From: Deferrisoma camini S3R1
GTDB lineage: Bacteria > Desulfobacterota > Deferrisomatia > Deferrisomatales > Deferrisomataceae
Direction of reading: 5' to 3'
Assembly (NCBI RefSeq): GCF_000526155.1
Contig: NZ_JAFN01000001.1
Span: forward strand, 1,492,501 to 1,556,500
DNA length: 64,000 nucleotides
The notes under the pieces are model-generated. The model was not told the origin of the DNA, made no database searches, and was given only the letters and a program-made list of their open reading frames with translations. The position numbers and the translations under genes are program-made. The stretch's first letter is position 1, and each line of letters opens with the position of its first letter. This document shows, piece by piece, positions 32,400 through 42,161 of the stretch.

Positions 32400-33866
32400 T
32401 CAGTGGGTCTTTGCCGATAGCGCAAACGTCCGAGCCTTCACCTCGAACCGCCACGTGCGGCCCTTCGCGTAGAGCGTAATGACCGCGCCATCTCCCGTGA
32501 TCACAAACCTGGGCGTGTCCCCGGCCTGGAACCCGTCCGTCACGGTGGCTAGGAACTGCACGATCGCCTGCACCGCCTCGCCGAACGCCGCCCCATCGGC
32601 CACCGTGACGGTGAAATCGGTCCGTACCGAGGCACCGTCCGTCAGGGTAAGGCCGTCGGCCAGGCTCGCAGCGATGATGAGCGCCCGGTTCGCCTGATCG
32701 GACGCGAGCACCCCGTCGGCCACCATGGCATCAATCACGGTCCCGAGGATGGTGCCGATCGGCGTGTCGCCTATGGCCGCGCCGTCAGACAGGGCCGCGT
32801 GCAGCACAGCAGCAGCCGCCAGGGCATCTCCAAGGCTCACGCCGTCCACCGCTTCCGCCTGGTAGCTGGCCGTGGCGCTCGCCCCGTCCCCGAATGCCGT
32901 GCCGTCCGTCACGGTGAGGGCGATCCCCACCTCGTAGGTCGCCGTATCGGAAAGGGTCATCCCGTCGGCCGACGCCACGGCGAAATCCGCCACGCCGGTG
33001 TCCCCGTCGCCGAGGCTCAGGCCATCCACTACTGCCGCCAGATAGGCCGCCGTGACGCCAGCGGTGTCGCTCATGGCCAGCCCGTCCAGCACGCTCACGT
33101 CGTAAGTCGTCCCCGCCCCCACATCGAACACCAGCGGCCGCGAGATCGGGCGGATGAGGGCGTAGGGGTCTTCATTGAGTGTAGCTATTACACCACTAAA
33201 TAGGATCTGATTTGTAATAAAAATCTGACGTATCTCTCCATCTAAGTAGTCTTGATCAGAATACCTAGCACCAAAATACCAATCCGATGAAAAACTACCC
33301 AAACTTGCATCAGTACCATCACCAATCAGCTCCCCATTCAAGTAGAGTAGATTACTACCCCACACAACAGCAATATGTTTTCTGCCAGTAAAAGTATAAC
33401 CACTCACAGACAATCTATTTGATGTTTGTGTATATACTGATAAATTATTACTATTGTCATAAGCCAACAAAAACCTTTGATTAGCCCCACCATAAGAATC
33501 AAAAAAATAATTCCAAGTGCTGCTTATACTGCGTTTAGATGTAGTTTCAATTACGATAGTACCAGAGGCAGTGTCCACTCCTAATGTAGGAACTTTTATA
33601 TACTGCTCGATGGTGGAAATTTGAAGCCCAAGCCGCATCCACGCAGGCGTAATTATTGTTCCATGATTTTGTCCAACATAATCATAGACAGTATTTCCAC
33701 TCTCTTCCCAGAGAGTCAAAAGAGACACTATCTGGGCCGGATCAATCCCCAGCCGCTCGGCGTTGTAGAACACGGCCGACTGCACAGCCCACAAAGGCCC
33801 CCACTGGCGGGGCTTCTGCCTGGCCTTATACGTCGCGCTGTTGCGGGTAAGAAGGAGCAGGGCCAT
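32400..33866 (-). CDS. Tail fibre/adhesin with LamG-like domain and DG repeats
   Basis: The 488-residue protein has three parts. Residues 1-45 are GC-rich coding and resemble a phage attachment segment. Residues about 50-230 form a LamG/concanavalin-like domain (RKHIAVVWGSNLLYLNGELIGDG, YFGARYSDQDYLDGEIRQIFI). Residues about 240-460 are about nine degenerate ~23-residue repeats centred on V-x-DG-(L/A/M)-x-(L/F)-(G/S)-D. The lectin part is coded by strikingly AT-rich DNA (33170-33720), unlike the rest. This is probably the receptor-binding fibre. Confidence 0.75.
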   Translation of the reverse strand: MALLLLTRNSATYKARQKPRQWGPLWAVQSAVFYNAERLGIDPAQIVSLLTLWEESGNTVYDYVGQNHGTIITPAWMRLGLQISTIEQYIKVPTLGVDTASGTIVIETTSKRSISSTWNYFFDSYGGANQRFLLAYDNSNNLSVYTQTSNRLSVSGYTFTGRKHIAVVWGSNLLYLNGELIGDGTDASLGSFSSDWYFGARYSDQDYLDGEIRQIFITNQILFSGVIATLNEDPYALIRPISRPLVFDVGAGTTYDVSVLDGLAMSDTAGVTAAYLAAVVDGLSLGDGDTGVADFAVASADGMTLSDTATYEVGIALTVTDGTAFGDGASATASYQAEAVDGVSLGDALAAAAVLHAALSDGAAIGDTPIGTILGTVIDAMVADGVLASDQANRALIIAASLADGLTLTDGASVRTDFTVTVADGAAFGEAVQAIVQFLATVTDGFQAGDTPRFVITGDGAVITLYAKGRTWRFEVKARTFALSAKTH

Positions 33867-34262
33867 CTACGCCGTGATCTCCGTAATCTCTGCGCTCACC
33901 GTACAAGCGTCTGAGGCATTGCTCACGACCTTCAGCCGCCCGTACTGCGCCAAACCGTAAAGCCCGAAGCTGCGCACGTAGGTGGAACTCGCAGCTCCCA
34001 CGTCCATCGTGCCCAGGTACGTTCCGTCGGTCTCGTAGTCGTTGGTGCTGTCGCCGTCAGGGTCGCCACGGCCCTCCCAGTAAAGTTCAAGCGTGTCGCC
34101 GCTCGCGCCAGCAGCACCGGTCACGGCCTTTACCCGCACCTCCCGGGCCCACGCAGTAGAACTGAGCGTCGCATCGTCGCTCGTCTGCGTCCCAGAAGCC
34201 GCCACGCTCACGGTATTCGCAGAGCTCCAGGTGACCTGTACTCGGTTCAGAGCCGTCGCCAT
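33867..34262 (-). CDS. Tail-associated beta-rich protein, unknown
   Basis: The 131-residue protein is a Thr/Ser-rich beta protein (VTWSSANTVSVAASGTQTSDDATL, GLAQYGRLKVVSNASDACTVS). It starts directly upstream of the fibre gene. No family recognised. Confidence 0.65.
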   Translation of the reverse strand: MATALNRVQVTWSSANTVSVAASGTQTSDDATLSSTAWAREVRVKAVTGAAGASGDTLELYWEGRGDPDGDSTNDYETDGTYLGTMDVGAASSTYVRSFGLYGLAQYGRLKVVSNASDACTVSAEITEITA

Positions 34263-34265
34263 CGG

Positions 34266-34706
34266 TTATTCTCCTCGCGCCTTGACGATTTCCCAGTTCT
34301 GCACCGTCCCCAGCCCCGCCGCCTCGGCCGGGCTCACCGTACGCGCCGCCAAGGCCCGGAGTTGATCCGCCTCGGCCTGGGTCAGGAGCCCTGCGGCCAC
34401 CCAACCATTCAACAGAATCTCGGCCTGGGCGTCGCCGATGTTCACGCCGGCGTCGCTCTTGAGCCATGCCAGCACCCTGGCCGCAACTGGGTCAGCAGCC
34501 GCCGCCGCCTCAAAGCCCTGAAGGATCTCCTCCCCCCGGGTCGGCCCGAACTCCGTGTAGATCCGACGCTCGGTGATGTACCGATCCTCGTACACCGTCA
34601 ATGTCTTGCCATTGGCCCACGAGACCACGTCGGCCGGGGGCTCGGTCCGCCACCCCGGCCGGGCCGAGTCGAGCCAGGCGGCGATCTGGGCGATACGGTC
34701 TGCCAT
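34266..34706 (-). CDS. Tail-region protein, unknown
   Basis: The 146-residue protein is helical (MADRIAQIAAWLDSARPGW, AEADQLRALAARTVSPAEAAGLG) and lies between the papain-like protein and the tail-fibre set. No family recognised. Confidence 0.65.
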   Translation of the reverse strand: MADRIAQIAAWLDSARPGWRTEPPADVVSWANGKTLTVYEDRYITERRIYTEFGPTRGEEILQGFEAAAAADPVAARVLAWLKSDAGVNIGDAQAEILLNGWVAAGLLTQAEADQLRALAARTVSPAEAAGLGTVQNWEIVKARGE

Positions 34707-34709
34707 CTC

Positions 34710-35207
34710 TCACACCTCCAGCGGGTACACCACGGGGCACCGGGCCAGGTAGTCGCCCGGGTCCCGGGGCGGGGGCTCGCCGTAGCCAGCGGCCCGCCAG
34801 ATCTCGTACACGTAGCTGTGGCACTGCGGCCCCCGGGCCCGGTAGGGCCGGCCCAGGAGCTGGTGCCACCAGATCACCGGCAGCTCCCACCACGCGTAGT
34901 CCGGTGGCTCGGCCGACCACTCGCGCACCGCCCGGGCGATCTCGGCCCGGTGCTCCCGCACCTCGGCCGGGGCCTGCCCGTGCCACAGCCGCCGGCCCCG
35001 GTAGCGACGCAGCCACTCGGGCAGCGCGAGCACCCGCTGGCCCTCGCGCAGCGTGTAGTCAGTCACCACTACATAGGGCCGGGTCCTGGGGGCCATGCCG
35101 AGCGCCCCGCACACCAGGGCCACGTGCGAGATGCTCTCGCCCGTGAGCACCCGGATCCAGCGCGAGCCCTGGACCAGCAGCAGGTCGCCGATATGTAAGC
35201 GGCTCAT
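34710..35207 (-). CDS. Papain-like (NlpC/YiiX-type) tail protein
   Basis: The 165-residue protein has the pattern of permuted papain-like enzymes: GDLLLVQGSRWIRVLTG, ISHVALVCG with a candidate His, and QCHSYVYEIWRAAG with a candidate Cys. Such phage proteins may cut peptidoglycan or act in tail assembly. It overlaps the next gene by four bases. Confidence 0.6.
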   Translation of the reverse strand: MSRLHIGDLLLVQGSRWIRVLTGESISHVALVCGALGMAPRTRPYVVVTDYTLREGQRVLALPEWLRRYRGRRLWHGQAPAEVREHRAEIARAVREWSAEPPDYAWWELPVIWWHQLLGRPYRARGPQCHSYVYEIWRAAGYGEPPPRDPGDYLARCPVVYPLEV

Positions 35208-36103
35208 ACCCAGTAGCTCCCGGTGCTAACGACGAGAGCCCCGTCTCCGGCCGTCGATACGACCACCCGGAACCTGGCCTCAGGGTCGAGCCGCACCTGG
35301 TGGAGGCTCGGGGCCTCCACCCAGGCGGAGCCGTCCCATTGCTGCACCGTGTAGTCGTATAACGTGTTCACGCTCTGGTCGTCCGGGAACACGTCCACCG
35401 CCCTGGGGTGCTCGTCTCCGGCGGCCACGGTGTAGGTGTACGTGCCCGTGGTCGAGATGGTGCCGGCCGTGGACCGAGCTCTAGCTACCTTCCCCCGATA
35501 GACCCCCGCCCGCACCCCGTCCACGGTGACCGTGCCGGTCACCCCGCCGGCCTCGGCCACGGTCACCCTCACCCGGTACGCCTGGGCCGGGTTCGTGCCG
35601 CTGGGCGCCACGGCCTGGCCGGCGCGCCGGGCCCAGGAGGTGGGGTTCGAGGTGGAGGAGTACACCGTGGAGCTCGGCGTGCTGGCCGCGGCCCAGGCCG
35701 AGCCGGTCCAGTAGTACCAAAGGAGCTCCACGGTCACGCTCACCCCGGCGGCCGAGGCCTTGAGGTCGAGCCCCACATCGATCCGCTCCCCTGGTGCGCA
35801 GGGGATGTAGTGGTCGCTCGTTGCCTGCGCCTGGTCGCCCGAGGCCAGCACCGCGAGCTCCAGGGCCTGCTTGCCGTGGCGCGCGGTGCTCGTGAGGGCG
35901 GCCGTGGCCGTGCCGGTGAGGCTGAACGTCCACCCCTCGGCGCCGCCGGCGCCATCCGAGGTCTCGAACGACCCGTTGGGCAGGACTTGGGCCTCGATCA
36001 CGCCGATCCGGGTCTCGTGATCGCCCAGGGCGTCCACCACGGCGTCGGCCCACGACTTCTTGGTCTGCTCGCCAACGGAGGGTTTGCTCGGGATCGTCGC
36101 CAT
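35204..36103 (-). CDS. Tail protein with carbohydrate-binding-like domain
   Basis: The 299-residue protein has a short helical N-terminus followed by a jelly-roll-like domain (LPNGSFETSDGAGGAEGWTF through VTVDGVRAGVY), as in CBM4/9-type domains, and a beta-rich C-terminal part. It would add carbohydrate binding to the tail tip. Confidence 0.65.
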   Translation of the reverse strand: MATIPSKPSVGEQTKKSWADAVVDALGDHETRIGVIEAQVLPNGSFETSDGAGGAEGWTFSLTGTATAALTSTARHGKQALELAVLASGDQAQATSDHYIPCAPGERIDVGLDLKASAAGVSVTVELLWYYWTGSAWAAASTPSSTVYSSTSNPTSWARRAGQAVAPSGTNPAQAYRVRVTVAEAGGVTGTVTVDGVRAGVYRGKVARARSTAGTISTTGTYTYTVAAGDEHPRAVDVFPDDQSVNTLYDYTVQQWDGSAWVEAPSLHQVRLDPEARFRVVVSTAGDGALVVSTGSYWV

Positions 36104-36104
36104 G

Positions 36105-37652
36105 TCAGCTCCACACGCTCTCGTTCAGAGAGTCCGCATCTCCAGGGGCCGTGTAGCCGTCGTCGTCGCTCCAGTACCCCAGATTCTCGCGGGCCCACGC
36201 CTTTTGTTCCGCCGTCCAGTTCGGATCCCACGGGGCCGCCGGTCCCCCGCCCAGGCGCGCCGGGAACACCGGGTTGTCCTCGCTCCACCAGGCCCCGCGG
36301 GGGCCGAACCCCCGGCGGTCCACCAGCACCAGCCGCACCCGGTGGGCGCCCAGGTCGCGCTCCACCTCGGCCACTTCCAAGAGCTCCGAGACCGATGGGC
36401 GGGATAGCACCAGCCGCACGGCATCACCCGGCTCCAGGAGCATGGCCCGGGCGCCGGCGTCCACGGTCCACACCGTGTGCGGCTCGTCGTCCATGGCCAG
36501 CCGGCGGGAGGCGTAGGCCTGGGCGTCGGCCAGGCGGTCCATGTGCAGGTCCACCTCGGCGATGGCCGGGGCCGGGAGCCCCCGGCGGTACTGGGCGGCG
36601 GGCCGGTCCTCCACGTAGGATTGCCAGGCGTCGGCGGCATGCCTGCGCCGGTACCGGGCCACCACCCGGGTCACCACGTCCCGCGGCCGGCGCTCGCGCT
36701 CGGCTCGGTCCACGTCGGCATCGGTGAGCTCCAGCACGCCCTCCCCGGTGAGCAGCGCCCAGGGGCGCAGCACCAGCCGACCCTGGCCGTCGGTGTAGAG
36801 CAGCCCCCCGATCTGCCCCAGCAGCTCCTCCACGTGGTCGAGCAGCGGCCGGCGCTTGGCCAGGTACCAGCTCACCTCGGGCGCATGTCCCTCGATGCCG
36901 TCCTCCGGGTCGGTGCCCACCACCCAGGCGAGCCTCGCGCCGTAGGCCCCGAACCCCCGGCCGGCCTGGGGGTCGCCCGCCGAAGCGGGGATCAGAAGGT
37001 CGGCGTCCTGCGCCCCGGCATCCCGCAGCACGTACTCCACCGCGTCGGCCGGATTGAGGATCGGGTGGCTGTTGGAGTCCGCCACCCCCACCACGTCGGC
37101 CGTCACCCGGGCCCAGGTCTCGTACCCCGATGCCCCCGTGACGAGCACCGTGGCCTCGTCCATCGTGACCGTGGCCGCGGCCAGGTCCACCGAGCTCGGG
37201 GCCTGGGGCCGGCCGTCCACGTACACGGCCGTCACGGCCGAGAGAGCATGGGTCGCCAGGTGGTACGTGACCGTCCCGGCCCCCTCGTCCCGCCCGATCC
37301 GCACGGCCGGCACGTCGTAGCACCGGCCGATGATCACCGGCACGGGCCGGCCGTCGGCGTCCGGATCGAGCCCGGCCCAGGTGTGGTTGCTCGGATCGTC
37401 TGCCGTGCCCAGCCGGTATGTGCCCAGGGGGTAATCCACGTCCCAGGCCCGCTTGCGCTCCTCCAGCACCAGCTCCAGGCGGTCGCGCCGCCACACCCAC
37501 CGGCTGGGCCGCAGCGTGGCCAGGGCCACGTAGTTGGCCCGGTCCATCTCGCGCCAGCTGGGCGCATAGCGCCGGAGCCCGTAATCGGGCCAATACCGGT
37601 CGGCCCAGTAGCCGGATGGGAAGTAGCGATTCGGGAAGTACCCGATGCCCAT
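36105..37652 (-). CDS. Tail tip / baseplate hub-like protein
   Basis: The 515-residue protein starts with an aromatic segment (GIGYFPNRYFPSGYWADRYWP) and contains a domain typical of tail-tip proteins (VPVIIGRCYDVPAVRIG, LLDHVEELLGQIGGLLYTDGQGRLVLRPW, VVARYRRRHAADAW) and an OB-like part near residues 395-440. It would sit at the distal end of the tail. The C-terminal ~60 residues are acidic and Trp-rich. Confidence 0.65.
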   Translation of the reverse strand: MGIGYFPNRYFPSGYWADRYWPDYGLRRYAPSWREMDRANYVALATLRPSRWVWRRDRLELVLEERKRAWDVDYPLGTYRLGTADDPSNHTWAGLDPDADGRPVPVIIGRCYDVPAVRIGRDEGAGTVTYHLATHALSAVTAVYVDGRPQAPSSVDLAAATVTMDEATVLVTGASGYETWARVTADVVGVADSNSHPILNPADAVEYVLRDAGAQDADLLIPASAGDPQAGRGFGAYGARLAWVVGTDPEDGIEGHAPEVSWYLAKRRPLLDHVEELLGQIGGLLYTDGQGRLVLRPWALLTGEGVLELTDADVDRAERERRPRDVVTRVVARYRRRHAADAWQSYVEDRPAAQYRRGLPAPAIAEVDLHMDRLADAQAYASRRLAMDDEPHTVWTVDAGARAMLLEPGDAVRLVLSRPSVSELLEVAEVERDLGAHRVRLVLVDRRGFGPRGAWWSEDNPVFPARLGGGPAAPWDPNWTAEQKAWARENLGYWSDDDGYTAPGDADSLNESVWS

Positions 37653-37661
37653 GGTCGTGCC

Positions 37662-38123
37662 TTAGCTCGCATCCAGGGTCATGGCGGTGCGGTTCTCGCT
37701 GGCGTCCACCGTAGCGATCACACGGTCCTTGGTATCGGCCAGGTCCCGGAACGTCATGGTATTGGTGCCGCCTCCGGAGCTCTTGCCGAAGAGCACGGCG
37801 GCCATGAGCCGGAGCAGGTCCTGGTCCGAGTACGATCCCTCGCCCAGGTCTCTCACCACGAGCACGCGCTCCCCCGGGTCGGCCCCGGTGGCCGTGCAGC
37901 GCACCACCAGGTCGCCCACCGTGTCGGTGTCGGTGGCCGCAAGACTCACGGCATACCAGCCGTTTCCCCGCTCGGTCACCGTGGGGCTGATCGTGGTAAA
38001 CGCCCCGCCATCCTTCGAGATCTCCACCGTCAGAGTCAGGCCGGTCTTTCCCGTGACGTGGTCGGTCGAGTCCACCATCAGGATCATGACCGTAGCGGCC
38101 GTCGACTGCTTGATCACCCTCAT
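37662..38123 (-). CDS. Tail protein, beta-rich, unknown
   Basis: The 153-residue protein resembles small phage tail domains with an Ig-like first half (TLTVEISKDGGAFTTISPTVTERGNGWYAVSL) and a helical middle (YSDQDLLRLMAAVLFG). Function unknown. Confidence 0.65.
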   Translation of the reverse strand: MRVIKQSTAATVMILMVDSTDHVTGKTGLTLTVEISKDGGAFTTISPTVTERGNGWYAVSLAATDTDTVGDLVVRCTATGADPGERVLVVRDLGEGSYSDQDLLRLMAAVLFGKSSGGGTNTMTFRDLADTKDRVIATVDASENRTAMTLDAS

Positions 38124-38126
38124 CGA

Positions 38127-38837
38127 TCATCCTCCCGCCATGGCGATGTGGGACCGGATGGCCGGGCCCAAGCCGCCGGCGTTCACCAGCCTGGATCTGG
38201 ACGAGAACGCCCCACCGCCTGCGGCCGGCGTGCCTGTCCATGTAATATCGTTCACCGCAGCCTGGTCGGCTGTTGTATACGTCAGACCTATTCCTATCGC
38301 ACCATCATGTGTATATGTCGCCTCTTCAATATCGATCTGCACCGTTCCATCGTATTTTATGATATGCCGCCCACTTGCCGTTCTGGTCCATTCAAATGTA
38401 TGTGTGCCCACAGAGGTCTCTGTTGACAAGTAAGGCCCCGAGGCAATAGTTGTGACGTCATAACTCGTTCCATTCCAATCATAGCGACGCAAATAAAAGC
38501 GTCGTCCTGTCGCATTGAAGTATACGTCGTAATATCCCGTCGTCGTGTCGGGATCGTCCACCAGCATGTATGCTATAGGCCATCGCCTGTCCACCATGAC
38601 CTGGACGGTCATCGAAAGCGTCTGATCCTGCGAGCCAGACGCTTTCGCCTTTGCCAACACGGAATTTGCACTCGTGGTCGATGCTTTCTTGGCGGCGCTG
38701 TTTGACACGATCACCAGGGCATCCGCATAGACCGCGTTCCCGGTGAAGATCTCCCATCCGGGGCCCGTATCCGGGGTGTGGGCCACGACGTGTGTGCCAT
38801 CTGGGGCTGTAAAGGTGTCGTAGATCAATGTGCCCAT
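38127..38837 (-). CDS. Lectin-like tail protein
   Basis: The 236-residue protein looks like a single concanavalin/LamG-type domain (TLIYDTFTAPDGTHVVAHTPD, YMLVDDPDTTTGYYDVYFN, HTFEWTRTASGRHIIKYDG). Its DNA is less GC-rich than the neighbours between 38260 and 38700, as in the fibre gene. It may help bind the host surface. Confidence 0.65.
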   Translation of the reverse strand: MGTLIYDTFTAPDGTHVVAHTPDTGPGWEIFTGNAVYADALVIVSNSAAKKASTTSANSVLAKAKASGSQDQTLSMTVQVMVDRRWPIAYMLVDDPDTTTGYYDVYFNATGRRFYLRRYDWNGTSYDVTTIASGPYLSTETSVGTHTFEWTRTASGRHIIKYDGTVQIDIEEATYTHDGAIGIGLTYTTADQAAVNDITWTGTPAAGGGAFSSRSRLVNAGGLGPAIRSHIAMAGG

Positions 38838-38841
38838 ATCG

Positions 38842-39378
38842 CTACCTCAGCACGTCCGCCCCGAGCTCCAGGGTCACGCTCCCCGCGTCCCAATCCAGGG
38901 CCTCGAGGCCGTCGGCCCATCCGTCGCCGGCCTCGATCACCAGCCGGCCGCCGCCGATCTGGCCCAGGCCCCCGAACCGCTCCGGGACCCGGATCGAGAC
39001 TCCTACGCGTTCGGCCAGCCGCGGCTCGAACCGCTCGGCCCCCCAGCGCTTGGGGTGGTTCGCCACCCGCACGACCACCCGGGCCTGGATCAGGGCCTGG
39101 TGGGGGTTCGAGGCGGTCGGGTTGACGTACACGCGGCCGGCGGCCCGGTCCCAGTAGTACGAGCCATCGGTGGTATTGGCCGTGGCCAGGTCGGCCGCCG
39201 CCGTGAGGTCCGAGCCGTCCTCGCGCACCCCCTCCACCTCCAGGGATGTCGAGCTCCACCAGAGGTTGGTGTACGTGGCGTCCTGAGTCCATGCCTCCAG
39301 GGTCTGGCCCGTGCGGATCGTGGCCAGCACCACCAACCGGCTCGTGGGCTCCTTGATGGCGTCGGCCAGGGTGGTCAC
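38842..39378 (-). CDS. Minor tail protein, unknown
   Basis: The 178-residue protein starts at GTG 39378, overlapping the preceding stop (GTGA). It has beta-rich segments (YYWDRAAGRVYVNPTA, RVGVSIRVPERFGGLG). It lies between tape measure and tail tip, where minor tail proteins occur. Confidence 0.6.
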   Translation of the reverse strand: MTTLADAIKEPTSRLVVLATIRTGQTLEAWTQDATYTNLWWSSTSLEVEGVREDGSDLTAAADLATANTTDGSYYWDRAAGRVYVNPTASNPHQALIQARVVVRVANHPKRWGAERFEPRLAERVGVSIRVPERFGGLGQIGGGRLVIEAGDGWADGLEALDWDAGSVTLELGADVLR

Positions 39379-40139
39379 AGCGCCTCCTCCATCTCCAGGG
39401 CCACGTCCCACAGGTGGCCGCCGTCGTACGTGCGGTACTCGGCGCCGCCGAGCCGGGTGAGCCGGCCGTACAGGGCCCACCCGGACGGGTCGAGGTCTGG
39501 GTTGAGATGCACGAACCAGGGGGTGTGCGTGCCCATCGAGTCCGCCAGCGCCTGGAGCTCGTCCACGTCGGCCTGGGGCAGCGCAGGCAGCGCAGCCGAG
39601 AGCGTGCGGAGTACCGCCCCGGCATCCGCATGGGCCTGGCCGCCCGGCACCACCCGCACGGTCGAAAGATCCCGATGGCCCCACCGGAAGCCGTCGCGCC
39701 GCGGGCCCCAGGTGAGCTCGTACGAGGGGCCCAGCATGAGCCGGCCGGCGCTTCGCAGGTCCGCGGCCGAGGCCTTGGTGAACACCAGCCGCCACCAGCG
39801 GTACGTCTGCTCGGCGAAGAACGCCGCGATCACTCCGGGCTGGTACGTGAGGCTCAGCGTCCAGGCCGGGCTGGTCCAGTCGTCCGTCGCGTTGGCCTGG
39901 AGCGAGAGCCCGGTCTCCGTGCCGTCCAGGTCATGGCCGATCAGGGCGAATCCGCCGCACGCCACGGCCGAGCCCAGGTCCAGCTTGATCCACTCGGCAG
40001 CTTGGCTCCCGGTGCACTGCCACGCGTCGGAGAGGTGCGGCCGGGTAAGAGCGGCCGCCTCGGTGCCGTCGGCCGTGCTCGAGGCCGTCACCGTGGCTTG
40101 CCGGGCCGCGTCGCGCCAGAGGAGCCGGGGCTTGGCCAT
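39375..40139 (-). CDS. Distal tail-like protein with discoidin-like segment
   Basis: The 254-residue protein has an N-terminal part resembling F5/8-type domains (AEWIKLDLGSAVACGGFALIGHDL, YRWWRLVFTK). The second half has alternating strands and a helix (LPQADVDELQALADSMG). Immediately downstream of the tape measure, it takes the distal-tail position. Confidence 0.6.
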   Translation of the reverse strand: MAKPRLLWRDAARQATVTASSTADGTEAAALTRPHLSDAWQCTGSQAAEWIKLDLGSAVACGGFALIGHDLDGTETGLSLQANATDDWTSPAWTLSLTYQPGVIAAFFAEQTYRWWRLVFTKASAADLRSAGRLMLGPSYELTWGPRRDGFRWGHRDLSTVRVVPGGQAHADAGAVLRTLSAALPALPQADVDELQALADSMGTHTPWFVHLNPDLDPSGWALYGRLTRLGGAEYRTYDGGHLWDVALEMEEAL

Positions 40140-40142
40140 GGC

Positions 40143-42161
40143 TCAGGCCCTCAGCACCACGGGGAAGCGGCCTTCCTCGGCCAGGTCCACCAGGGCCTGT
40201 GCCAGCGTGCGGCCGTCGAGCACCAACTCCACCACCGCGGGCCGGCTCCGTTCCTCGCGCTCCCGGCGGATCCAGTCGGTCCACTCCCGGTTCTGCTCGC
40301 GCGAGAGGATCCGCTCCCCCGTCTGGGCGATGATCGGCACCTCGTCGGGGGCCAGATTCAGGCCGGTGTGGGCCCGGGGGAGGGCGGGGACCTCGCCGCC
40401 GTCGTGGAACTTGAAGATCGATCCGAGGGAGAATCCGAGATCCAAGCCAAACAGCCCGAACACGCTGCCCACGGCGGCACGGGCGAACACGCTTGTGACG
40501 TAGCTGGCCAGGTCAGAGAAAAGCCCTTTCATGCTTTCCGAGAACTTCTGCCCATACACCAGGGACTGGGCAAAGGCGCTCCCGAACCCCATCTGGATCT
40601 GCCGGGCCGCACCCTGGGCCACCCCTGCGGTCTCCACCAGCTCGCCTCGAAACCGCTCCTGAATCTCCTGAATCACACCCCAGTCCTGCTCGCCCACCTC
40701 CTTGAGCCGCCGCAGCGGGTTCGTGGTGGCGTTGTCCATGAGGGCGCCGATCTTGCGGGCCTGTTCCTCCATGAGCCGGGCCCACCGCTCGGCCCCTTCG
40801 GTGGGGTCGATCCACGCCCAATGGGCATCGGGCGTGAGTGGTTCGTTGAGGCGGCGTTTGAGGTCGGCGAACGAAGCGCCCCATTCTTCTTCCGAGGCGA
40901 TTAGGGCCTTAAGGCGGTCCTCTTCGGTCAACGTGCCGGAAAAACGGAGCGTCGTTCCCTGGGCGGGGGGGAAGACGTCCTTCGGTACGCTCACGCCGAG
41001 CAGGCGTTCCAGCGTCTCCTTGCCGGCGCGCTCCTCAATGAGCTTCGACAAGGACTCGAAATCGCTGGTGGCCGAGTTAGTGAACCATTCCTTCAGGGAA
41101 ACGATGCCTTCCTTCCGGGCCTTGAAGAACAGGGCGTCGGTTCTCAGGCGCTCCGCCGCTACGGCCATACCGAGCAGCAGGAACCGGCCGCGCACGCCGC
41201 CCACCAGGGCCCCGAAGATCCCAACCTCCTTCATCCAAGTGGGCAGCGCCCGGAAGCCGTCGATAAGGGCCTTGAAGGTCCGAACGAGCCCCTGCATGGG
41301 GGTCTTGAGGTCTTTGACGATCTTCACGGCCCGGTCGAACGTCTGCACGATCGCCTGCCCGGCACGGTCGGCCCACTCGGTGAGCTTGCCTTCCTGGTCG
41401 AGCCGATCGAGCTCATCGAGGAACGACGAAAGCCGCTCCTTGAGCAGCATGAACGGACCCGATTCCATCACCTTGCGTTTGAACAAGGTGAGCCGGTCCA
41501 GCAGGTTCGACCACATGCCCGACCACGAGGTGCTGAGCTCCTCCATGCCGCCGGCGTAGCGGTCGTTCCAGATCATGGCCAGGGTCTCGCGGATGATGTC
41601 CGCGCGCTTGGCCACGGTGACCTCGCGCATGCGGCCCATGGCATCGGTCCACGCGAACGTCACCTCGTCGGCCGTGGATCGAGCCCGGATTCCGAACTCC
41701 TTGAGCCGCTCGAACTCCCCCTGGCTCGCGTCGGCGAATGCCTCCACGGCCTGGTCCAGGCTCTTGCCCATGGCGGCGGCCGTGTCGCCCAGGGTGCGGA
41801 GTGTGCCCTCGGTGGGGTCGATGCCATAGGCCTTGAGCTTGACGAACGCTGCCGTGACCTCGGCGATCTCGTAGGGGGTCCTGGACGTGAACTCGGTGAT
41901 CCAGTCAAGGCTGCGCTTCGCTGCGGCGGCCGACCCCTCGATGGTCTTGAGCTGTAGCTCGAAGCGCTCGAACTGGGTGGCGGTGTCGAGAAAGCTCTTG
42001 GCCACCAGGCCGGCACCCAGGGCCGCGAACGCGGCCTTGAGGCTGAAGACCAGGCGGGTGGTGCGCTGCACGTTGCGGTTGATCTGACGCAGGGTGCGCT
42101 GCAGGGGGCGCGCCGCCTGGTCCTTGAACCGCATCAGGATGTCGATGGTCGCCCGGTTCAC
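40143..42161 (-). CDS. Tail tape measure protein
   Basis: The 672-residue, largely helical protein opens with the tape-measure N-terminus (FKDQAARPLQRTLRQINRNVQ) and contains the conserved ALGAGLVAKSFLDTATQFE and SRTPYEIAEVTAAFVKLKAYG segments, hydrophobic stretches around 330-350 and 560-600, and a C-terminal HDGGEVPALPRAHTG motif common to these proteins. It sets tail length. It follows the frameshift pair directly, as expected. Confidence 0.92.
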   Translation of the reverse strand: MNRATIDILMRFKDQAARPLQRTLRQINRNVQRTTRLVFSLKAAFAALGAGLVAKSFLDTATQFERFELQLKTIEGSAAAAKRSLDWITEFTSRTPYEIAEVTAAFVKLKAYGIDPTEGTLRTLGDTAAAMGKSLDQAVEAFADASQGEFERLKEFGIRARSTADEVTFAWTDAMGRMREVTVAKRADIIRETLAMIWNDRYAGGMEELSTSWSGMWSNLLDRLTLFKRKVMESGPFMLLKERLSSFLDELDRLDQEGKLTEWADRAGQAIVQTFDRAVKIVKDLKTPMQGLVRTFKALIDGFRALPTWMKEVGIFGALVGGVRGRFLLLGMAVAAERLRTDALFFKARKEGIVSLKEWFTNSATSDFESLSKLIEERAGKETLERLLGVSVPKDVFPPAQGTTLRFSGTLTEEDRLKALIASEEEWGASFADLKRRLNEPLTPDAHWAWIDPTEGAERWARLMEEQARKIGALMDNATTNPLRRLKEVGEQDWGVIQEIQERFRGELVETAGVAQGAARQIQMGFGSAFAQSLVYGQKFSESMKGLFSDLASYVTSVFARAAVGSVFGLFGLDLGFSLGSIFKFHDGGEVPALPRAHTGLNLAPDEVPIIAQTGERILSREQNREWTDWIRREREERSRPAVVELVLDGRTLAQALVDLAEEGRFPVVLRA

